From NCBI GenBank assembly GCA_026770585.1, contig MU647003.1, positions 95,966 to 106,443 of the forward strand: 10,478 nucleotides of DNA, read 5' to 3'. The notes beneath the pieces were generated by a model. It ran no database searches and was not told the DNA's origin. It worked only from the letters and a program-made list of their open reading frames with translations. The stretch's first letter is position 1, and the number at the start of each line of letters is the position of its first letter. Shown in pieces: positions 7,701 to 10,478 of the stretch. Source of the stretch: Baffinella frigidus. Lineage: Eukaryota; Cryptophyceae; Cryptomonadales; Baffinellaceae. Position numbers and translations under genes: made by a program.

Positions 7701-10469
7701 AAAGTCACTCAGGCCATCCTACACGGGGTTGTATCCCCGGAATCTCCCCACGGCGACGGTGTCCGGGTGCACTTTAATAGATTCCGACGCCTTCGCGAAG
7801 CAATAATGGCTCCAAGCCCCGTACAAATTTTGTATGGGACAAGACCATGGACACGACCGTGAAGTCGTTCAAATGTCCATGAAAGGTATTTTAGGGTCGT
7901 GTCCAATGTTTGGTACAAAATTTGTAGCAGGGCTTGGAGCCATTATTGCTTCGCAAAGGCGTTGGAATTTAACTATGAACTTGCCGCCGCGTGAGGCTCC
8001 CCCGCATTTTCCACCACCTGTTCCAAAAACCACAACTCAGATCCCGAAATCTGAAACCCTGCCACCGAACCCCGAAACCTGATGCCGAACCCCGAAATCC
8101 CACTTGGCAGGCGCCGGGATATTTCCCCCCGGACATCCGGGGCGAATTCTGGTTGGAATCCACAGCAATGGATAAGATTATCGTACAAATAGTTTAGATG
8201 GACTGTATCCGTGAAGCCCCCTGAGGCTGCTAGGTGGCGATTCAATTTCAAACCGCTTCAGGCAGAATATGGCTCAGGGCCTCAATTTCATCTCAAAAGA
8301 TGACTAAACCATTGAATTCACTGAATCAGTTCCCTAATAAGCGTTGTCAAGGAAACTGAATCAGTTCCCTAATCAGCGTTTTCATTCAATCAGGAGACCT
8401 AATTAAATTTACTACGCCCCAACTAATTTCTCCCATTCAACCTCCTATTGAAAATGAAGTGATTCAGCTATCTTCCGAGATGGAATTTGGTCGACTTTGG
8501 GGGGGGGGGTACCAGAGAGCGATGATCGAGACAGCCGTACCTCGGATCTCGATGCGCGCCTGCCAGAAGGCTTTCGGGATCAGGGTTTGGGGGTTGGGGG
8601 TTGCGGTGTAGGGTTTAGGGCATATTATCTAGGGGTAAACACTAAACCCTAAACCCTAAACCCTGAACTCTAGACCCTAAACCCTAGGGCAGCGTTTCGG
8701 GATGAGGGTGTGGGGTTTCGGGGATGGGGTGTAGGGTTTAGGGCATAGGGTTGAGGGGTTAGATTTAGGGCATAGGGTGTAGGGGTTAGGGTGTAGGGTT
8801 TGGGGCATAGGGGTTAGGGTTTAGAGACAGCCGTGCCTCGGATCTCGATGCGCGCCTGCCAGAAGGTTTTCGGGATCAGGGTTTGGGGTTTGGGGGTTGC
8901 GGTGTAGGGTTTAGGGCAGATGGTTTAGGGGTTAGTGGTTTTAGGGTGCCGGCGGCGTTTCGGGATGAGGGTGTGGGGTGTGGGGTGTGGGGTGTAGGGT
9001 TTAGGGCATAGGGGTCAGGGGTTAGATTTAGGGCATAGGGTTTGGGGGTTAGGGTGTAGGGTTTAGGGTTTAGGGTTTAGGGTGTAGGGTTTAGGGCATA
9101 TGGTTTAGGGTTTAGGGGTTAGGGTTTAGGGCATAGGGTTTAGGGGTTAGGGTGTAGGGTTTAGGGCATAGAGGTTAGGGGTTAGAGACAGCCGTGCCTC
9201 GGATCTCGATGCGCGCCTGCCGGCGAGCTTTCGGGGTTAAAACCCCAAACCCTAAACAAACCCTAACCGCAAACCCTTTAGGGGTTCTGCCGGCAGAAAA
9301 CCCAAACCCCAAACCCCAATCAAAACACACACCCTAACCGCAAACTCTTTGCCGCAAACCCTAACCGCAAACCGTTTGGTGGTTCTGCCGGTAGAAAACC
9401 CACACCCCAAACCCCAAACCCCAAACACCACAAACCCTAACCGCAAACCCTTTGCCGCAAACCCTAACCGCAACCCCTTCGGGGAAACAGCCCCGCCGGC
9501 AGGCTCGTGAACGCCCGCGTGACCGGTCACGCGGACGCCGAAGCCAACTGTCCGAGGTGACTGCCTTGCGTTGTTCTGCCGGCAGCGTTTCGGGATCAGG
9601 GTTGTGGGGCTACCAATCAGGGGGGTCAGGGGAGTAAGGTGGGTTAGGGGGGTTAGGGTTCGACCTTGTAGGGGGCTTAGGGGGGTTTGGGTTGGAACTT
9701 TTTTTGGAACTTTTTTGGAACTTTTCGCGCTGGATGAGAACAAGGAGCGAGAACATCACTAAGTTCGTCAGCGCTCCGAAGAGGACCAAATCCCAGTTTC
9801 AGCTTTGTGGCTGCCAGGCGGGCTTTGGAGCCATTCGGTTCGATTTGAGATCGACCAGGCAGGGAATGGTGCAAGGCACATCCGCAGTTTGGTCCGCTTC
9901 GGGGGTAAGGGGGGTTGCCTTTTCGCGCTCGATGAGAATAAGGGCCGAGTCTTCTCCGGGCGAAAACATCATTAGGTTCGTCAGCGCCCCCGTCGCCACC
10001 TAGTTGAGGGTTTGGGGTTTAGGGTTCAGGGTTTAGGGTTCAGGGTTCAGGGTTTAGGGTTTGGGGTTTGGGGTTTAGGGTTTGGGGTTTAGGGTTAAGG
10101 GTTAAGGGTTTAGGGTTTAGGGTTTAGGGTTCAGGGTTCAGGGTTTAGGGTTTGGGGTTTGGGGTTTAGGGTTTGGGGTTTAGGGTTAAGGGTTAAGGGT
10201 TTAGGGATTAGGGTTTGGGGTTTAGGGTTTAGGGATTAGGGTTTGGGGTTTAGGGTTTGGGGTTTAGGGTTTGGGGTTAAGTGTTTGGGGTTAAGGGTTT
10301 GGGGTTTAGGGTTTGGGGTTAAGTGTTTGGGGTTAAGGGTTTGGGGTTTAGGGTTAAGGGTTAAGGGTTTTGGGGTTCTCACCGCCACGATGATCAGGCC
10401 GAGGAAACACGCCACGGTGGCGATGAAGCGTCCGAGGTGCGTGTTTGGCGTGATATCTCCATACCCCAC
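4672..10469 (-). CDS. SK/KCNN-like potassium channel gene, 3' half (split gene, partial)
   Basis: Proposed join in transcript order: 10469-10383, 9999-9919, 8559-8513, 7393-7267, 6057-5944, 4907-4847, 4769-4672. This is 615 bp or 205 codons, with all junction phases agreeing (0, 0, 2, 0, 0, 1). The product should be a membrane channel that conducts K+ (VGYGD filter and S6 in the first exon), gated through calmodulin bound to the cytoplasmic region after S6. The SK assignment rests on that order and on the spacing from a conserved Trp to an H-x3-F motif, which as I recall it is nearly the same in animal SK calmodulin-binding domains. The start, S1-S5 and the pore helix lie beyond the right edge, and the 3' end is uncertain. 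Several exons have extra copies, listed separately. A different six-helix K+ channel class remains possible. Confidence 0.72.
4847..4907 (-). CDS. Channel gene exon, basic/serine tail
   Basis: The acceptor GCAAAACAG|GG and donor AAACAG|GTGTAT bound 61 bp that read GTPSPEWKRASTRRSSVHQT plus one base. The RRSS and KRAS contexts look like basophilic kinase sites, and serine/arginine-rich tails are common after the coiled coil of SK channels. Phase 0 follows the exon at 5944 exactly. Length and isolation between repeat arrays leave this exon less secure than those upstream. Confidence 0.42.
4930..5226. repeat. TTTGGGG / GTGTGGG / TTTAGGG array (G-rich on plus)
   Basis: Tandem GGGGTTT heptads with a GGGGTGT sub-block (about 5078-5125) occupy nearly the whole stretch. 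In the gene model it is intron between the exons at 5944 and 4847, C-rich in the transcript. Confidence 0.95.
5227..5383. mobile_element. GAAGATA-CTGAATC family inverted-repeat element, copy 1
   Basis: GTTCATCT at the left pairs with AGATGAAC at the right. Inside, GGAAGATAACTGAATCCGTTCC pairs imperfectly with GGAACTGATCCAGCTCTC. The interior AGGAGGTTGAACAGGAGAAA, TTAGTTACGGCATAGTAAAT matches, in reverse orientation, the element at 8325-8482. It lies in an intron of the channel gene model. Confidence 0.78.
5405..5530 (+). repeat. Polypurine G-run tract
   Basis: The plus strand carries several runs of five or more G separated by A or AGA (GAAGGGGGGAGGGGGGAGAA and onward, about 5435-5470), followed by C-runs (CCCCCCC near 5470 and 5516). 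The G-runs could form a quadruplex or triplex, and the C-runs could pair back as a hairpin. It lies in intron, C-rich in the transcript. No other function is visible. Confidence 0.7.
5575..5935. repeat. GGGTGTA / GGGTTTT heptad array (G-rich on plus)
   Basis: Long runs of GGGTGTA (about 5760-5925), preceded by GGGTTTT and GGGTCTT variants. It is the reverse-strand counterpart of the TACACCC block at 4485-4555. It abuts the donor of the exon at 5944 within about ten bases. Long Thr/Pro/His-rich frames across it are only translations of the repeat. Confidence 0.95.
5944..6057 (-). CDS. Channel gene exon, helical segment after the calmodulin-binding region
   Basis: The acceptor CCGGGGCAG|GGC and donor ATGGAG|GTGGGG bound 114 bp (38 codons, phase 0 at both ends). 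It reads GAKIDKVCSLVQIIGDRVGM, then MAKHLYSEALETEKAEME. Hydrophobics spaced three and four apart with many charges suggest an amphipathic helix or coiled coil, as expected after the SK calmodulin-binding domain, where a coiled coil helps tetramer assembly. There is no stop, codon choice is balanced and GC-ending, and both flanks fall at once into heptad repeats. That contrast makes this a strong exon. Confidence 0.75.
6062..6460. repeat. TTTAGGG array (G-rich on plus)
   Basis: This is the clearest canonical TTTAGGG heptad block in the window, with TTTGGGG and TTCAGGG variants. In the gene model it fills the intron between the last core-exon copy (6465) and the exon at 5944. It starts within five bases of that exon's acceptor. 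Confidence 0.95.
6465..6675 (-). pseudogene. Core-exon second-half copy A, split by a foldback element
   Basis: Without the insertion at 6515-6659 the remaining bases are exactly 66, as in copies B, C and D. They begin CACATAACGGCCTTCC after CTTCCAG and end ATGAGACAG before GTACACC. The split halves correspond to HITAFQSF and AKTNLDMEDCMRQ. The insert shifts the frame and brings stops, so the copy cannot code as it stands unless the insert is spliced out. No GT/GC...AG pair sits at the insert's edges. K-to-I and G-to-R changes relative to the other copies fit relaxed selection. Confidence 0.8.
6515..6659. mobile_element. Foldback element inserted in core-exon copy A, 4-bp duplication GATT
   Basis: ATCTCCATACAAG and GTATTAATCAATTG at the left pair with CAATTAATTAATAC and CTTTGTGGAGAT at the right. 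Inner stems are CAACGAAAATTACTACAC / GTGTAGTAAATTTCGTTG. Sister copies read GAACGATTGGAAGG. Here GATT (6511-6514) is followed by the insert and GATT again (6656-6659). The insert plus one duplicate is 145 bp. It shares its core with the foldback at 2923-3060. Confidence 0.9.
6845..6910 (-). CDS. Core-exon second-half copy B (alternative exon candidate)
   Basis: CTTTGCAG|CAC and GGGCAG|GTTCGT bound 66 bp, phase 0 at both ends, reading HKTAFQSSKAKTILDMEDCM then GQ. It keeps H-x3-F and DMEDCM. The changes S-to-T, F-to-S and N-to-I fall at the start and middle, and the last nine codons keep the same residues. Acceptor and donor are intact, so it could be spliced in place of, or in addition to, the other copies. 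Including it would add 22 residues in frame. Confidence 0.65.
7032..7097 (-). CDS. Core-exon second-half copy C (alternative exon candidate)
   Basis: GCTTCCAG|CAC and GGTCAG|GTTCGT bound 66 bp reading HKSAFQSFKAKTNLDMEDCM then GQ, intact and phase 0. Relative to copy D it differs by Q-to-K and S-to-N plus silent changes (GGA to GGT), a conservative pattern that suggests it has been coding. The upstream intron ends differently from copy D, where the corresponding bases are read as exon. Confidence 0.7.
7267..7393 (-). CDS. Channel gene core exon (copy D), calmodulin-binding-like domain
   Basis: The acceptor ATTAAG|G and donor GGACAG|GTTAGT bound 127 bp. The first base completes TG|G (Trp) from the exon at 8513. 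Then WRKMRGTLTRRQAHPDTYFQ and HKSAFQSFQAKTSLDMEDCM plus GQ follow without a stop, ending in phase 0. The first part is basic, the second amphipathic. Trp followed 20 residues later by H-x3-F, then -DME-, resembles my recollection of the W...H-x3-F...ME spacing in animal SK calmodulin-binding domains, which wrap calmodulin constitutively. An inner CTTCCAG at 7333-7339 could also act as acceptor, giving the same 66-bp short form as copies A to C. Confidence 0.8.
7458..7497 (-). pseudogene. Core-exon first-half copy X2, truncated
   Basis: GAGCAG|G begins WRKMRGT, identical to copy D for seven codons. It then turns into KKSRHT and a GTAAGA donor-like site (40 bp, 1+39). Phase would allow joining to the 66-bp copies, so an alternative exon is possible. 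However, the 3' part coincides with a dispersed foldback family (the relative of 1397-1600), so a truncated copy is more likely. Confidence 0.45.
7698..7738 (-). repeat. Single reversed unit of the 32-bp satellite
   Basis: Read on the minus strand it is GGGGATACAACCCCGTGTAG + GATGGCCTGAGTGACTTTA, matching the leader and first unit of the array at 2731-2858. It directly follows the eroded end of exon copy X1, so the duplication that made X1 joined it to satellite sequence. Confidence 0.85.
7756..8017 (-). pseudogene. Core-exon first-half copy X1, split by a foldback element
   Basis: GAACAG|G begins WWKMRGSLTRRQ, related to WRKMRGTLTRRQ of copy D. A foldback element (7775-7978) then interrupts it. 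Beyond the insert the frame resumes V-HPDT (copy D: A-HPDT) and then diverges into satellite sequence with an in-frame stop. The HKSAF half is absent. It is a broken, truncated copy, but with a good acceptor. Confidence 0.75.
7775..7978. mobile_element. Foldback element inserted in exon copy X1, 4-bp duplication ACTT
   Basis: GCGAAGCAATAATGGCTCC at the left pairs with GGAGCCATTATTGCTTCGC at the right, and the arms run on through AAGCCC and TACAAATTTTGTA-like blocks. ACTT precedes the insert at 7771-7774 and follows it at 7979-7982. Copy D (7343-7370) shows the unoccupied sequence with GCTT. Its ends begin TAAT / TCAT, like those of the insert at 6515, although the bodies differ. Confidence 0.88.
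8027..8110. repeat. Short GAACCCCGAAA-type repeats
   Basis: CCGAAATCTGAAACCCTG, CCGAACCCCGAAACCTGA and CCGAACCCCGAAATCC follow one another with about 20-bp spacing. They look like a decayed minisatellite in the intron. The stretch 8111-8324 beyond it shows no repeat and no exon with good boundaries. A minus-strand open frame there has no conserved copy. Confidence 0.55.
8325..8482. mobile_element. GAAGATA-CTGAATC family element, copy 2
   Basis: In reverse orientation it matches the element at 5227-5383 (CATCTCGGAAGATAGCTGAA, AGGAGGTTGAATGGGAGAAA, GTAGTAAATTTAATTAGG). One end carries an extra duplication: CTGAATCAGTTCCCTAAT followed by AGCGTT occurs twice (about 8321-8349 and 8355-8380). It lies in the intron between the exons at 8513 and 7393. 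Confidence 0.78.
8513..8559 (-). CDS. Channel gene exon, start of the calmodulin-binding-like region (copy E3a)
   Basis: The acceptor TCTGGCAG|GCG and donor CTCTG|GTACCC bound 47 bp reading ARIEIRGTAVSIIAL plus TG. The split TG|G makes Trp with the next exon. It follows the EREK end of the exon at 9919 in phase 0. The resulting RI...AV...ALW order resembles my recollection of SK proteins, where RI...A-V leads to ETW before the calmodulin-binding core. A GC donor after ATCATC is an alternative. Two shorter copies exist at 8824 and 9185. Confidence 0.65.
8824..8855 (-). pseudogene. Exon copy E3b, truncated
   Basis: After TCTGGCAG it keeps the first 32 bases of the exon at 8513 (ARIEIRGTAV), with GGT changed to the synonymous GGC. 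It then runs directly into TAAACCC repeats, so the downstream coding bases and donor are gone. A stop (TAA) follows two bases into the repeat in another frame. It is probably not functional. Confidence 0.7.
9185..9216 (-). pseudogene. Exon copy E3c, truncated
   Basis: The same 32 bases as E3b follow an altered upstream side (GCCGGCAG rather than TCTGGCAG) and run into TAACCCC repeats. Sharing the same breakpoint after GTCTC with E3b shows that one truncated copy was duplicated, not two independent losses. Confidence 0.7.
9240..9480. repeat. Roughly 98-bp repeat with CCCTAACCGCAAA and a TTCTGCCGGCAGAA palindrome
   Basis: Blocks of CCCTAACCGCAAACC, GGTTCTGCCGG-AGAAAACCC and CCCCAAA repeat with a step of 98 bp (palindrome at 9285 and 9383). 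This is the only array inside the channel gene span that is C-rich on the plus strand, an orientation flip relative to its neighbours. Minus-strand frames rich in GLRLGF arise from it and are not a gene. Confidence 0.85.
9515..9534. repeat. 20-bp perfect palindrome
   Basis: CCGCGTGACCGGTCACGCGG is a perfect palindrome centred on ACCGGT, in a short non-repeat island (9481-9590). The palindrome at 770-789 has the same length and the same six central bases. It could be a protein-binding site or the remnant of a foldback. Confidence 0.7.
9590..9720. repeat. Degenerate G-rich repeat and TTTTTTGGAAC triplet
   Basis: GGGGGGTTAGGGTT-type repeats are followed by GGAACTTTTTTTGGAACTTT + TTTGGAACTTTT, a short direct repeat that abuts the end of exon copy E2'. 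On the gene strand the copy's donor position is replaced by this TTCC-A-run repeat. Confidence 0.7.
9721..9774 (-). pseudogene. Linker exon copy E2', donor lost
   Basis: Reads ALTNLVMFSLLVLIQREK, against ALTNLMMFS-PGEDS-ALILIEREK in the exon at 9919 (five codons fewer, in frame). Differences in this frame are mild (V/M, V/I, Q/E and silent TTA/CTA, TTC/TTT), which argues that it was coding for a time after duplication. The GCAACC donor is replaced by TTCCAAAA, and a stop lies upstream in frame before any phase-0 acceptor, so it now looks dead. Confidence 0.65.
9919..9999 (-). CDS. Channel gene exon, post-S6 linker
   Basis: The acceptor CAACTAG|GTG and donor GAAAAG|GCAACC (a GC donor) bound 81 bp, 27 codons, phase 0 at both ends: VATGALTNLMMFSPGEDSAL then ILIEREK. 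It continues directly from LIIVA of the S6 exon and should form the cytoplasmic extension of S6 leading into the calmodulin-binding region. The weak point is the GC donor. Read without splicing, the frame continues 40 codons to a stop, but the related copy E2' loses similarity at exactly the same base, which supports a boundary there. Confidence 0.75.
10005..10376. repeat. TTTAGGG / TTTGGGG array filling an intron
   Basis: Nearly pure heptads with internal longer repeats: GGGTTCAGGGTTCAGGG and GTTAAGGGTTAAGGG blocks recur with a step of about 110 bp (10035 and 10132). Ends are within a few bases of the splice sites of the exons at 9919 and 10383, so essentially the whole intron is repeat. It is C-rich in the transcript. 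Confidence 0.95.
10383..10469 (-). CDS. Channel gene exon, K+ selectivity filter and S6 helix
   Basis: The acceptor CGAAAACAG|GTG and donor GTGGCG|GTGAGA bound 87 bp, 29 codons, phase 0 at both ends: VGYGDITPNTHLGRFIATVA then CFLGLIIVA. VGYGD is the K+ selectivity filter. Residues 10-29 are the inner pore helix S6, with Gly24 at a plausible hinge. T/D-x-P-N-T after the filter is typical of six-helix K+ channels, including SK. Codons are GC-ending. The pore helix and S1-S5 must lie in exons beyond the right edge of the window, of which only nine intron bases are visible. Confidence 0.88.
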
Positions 10470-10478
10470 CTGTTTTCG

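Larger units (their letters stand above)
8560..9240. repeat. Higher-order repeat: heptads plus exon fragment, about 300-360 bp unit
   Basis: The phrase GACAGCCGT-CCTCGGATCTCGATGCGCGCCTGCC recurs with steps of 296 and 361 bp. It is followed twice by GTTTCGGGATGAGGGTGTGG and blocks of TTTAGGGCATAGGG. Each unit thus carries an exon fragment and its flanking heptads, showing that exon and intron repeat were copied together. Confidence 0.85.

Noticed and set aside
9252-9743. Minus-strand frame of 163 codons, the longest in the window
   Set aside because: Mostly translation of the 98-bp repeat (GLRLGF units) in a region that the channel model makes intron.
9692-10003. Plus-strand frame of 103 codons over the linker exon copies
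   Set aside because: Differences between the two copies are conservative only in the minus-strand frame, so this is the shadow of the real exons.

Overview
This window looks like nuclear DNA of a protist with an intron-rich, repeat-rich genome, most likely a dinoflagellate. Three things point that way: seven predicted introns of which six end AG|G, one predicted GC donor, and long degenerate arrays of TTTAGGG/TTTGGGG/GGGTGTA heptads. No species can be named from the sequence alone. There are no bacterial features (no operons, ribosome binding sites, tRNA or rRNA).

The right 60% of the window (about 4672 to 10469, minus strand) holds the 3' half of one split gene, which I read as an SK/KCNN-like calmodulin-gated potassium channel. 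Seven predicted exons give 615 bp (205 codons) with every junction in phase: selectivity filter VGYGD plus the last membrane helix S6 (10383-10469), the post-S6 linker (9919-9999), the start of a calmodulin-binding-like region (8513-8559), its core (7267-7393), a helical segment (5944-6057) and a basic/serine tail (4847-4907, 4672-4769). The 5' half lies beyond the right edge.

The most unusual feature is that the exons of the cytoplasmic calmodulin-binding-like region are duplicated in place. There are two copies of the linker exon, three of the next exon, three of the first half of the core exon, and four tandem copies of the second half of the core exon (22 codons, phase 0, each with its own splice sites). 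Two extra copies are broken by small foldback transposons, with 4-bp target duplications that can be read exactly because intact sister copies show the empty site. Most of the surrounding intron space is telomere-like heptad repeat.

The left 40% (1 to about 4470) has no convincing gene. It starts with a CCCCAAA array and continues as a mosaic of short inverted-repeat (MITE-like) families: CCCTTAAGTG (four copies, two fused head to head), TACAGGGG (three full copies and fragments), TAGAGCG, two foldbacks sharing an ACGAAAATTACTACAC core, and a GAAGATA-CTGAATC family. It also holds a 32-bp tandem satellite and a local duplication, one copy of which carries a TACAGGGG element. A weak plus-strand candidate exon pair lies at 809-1055.
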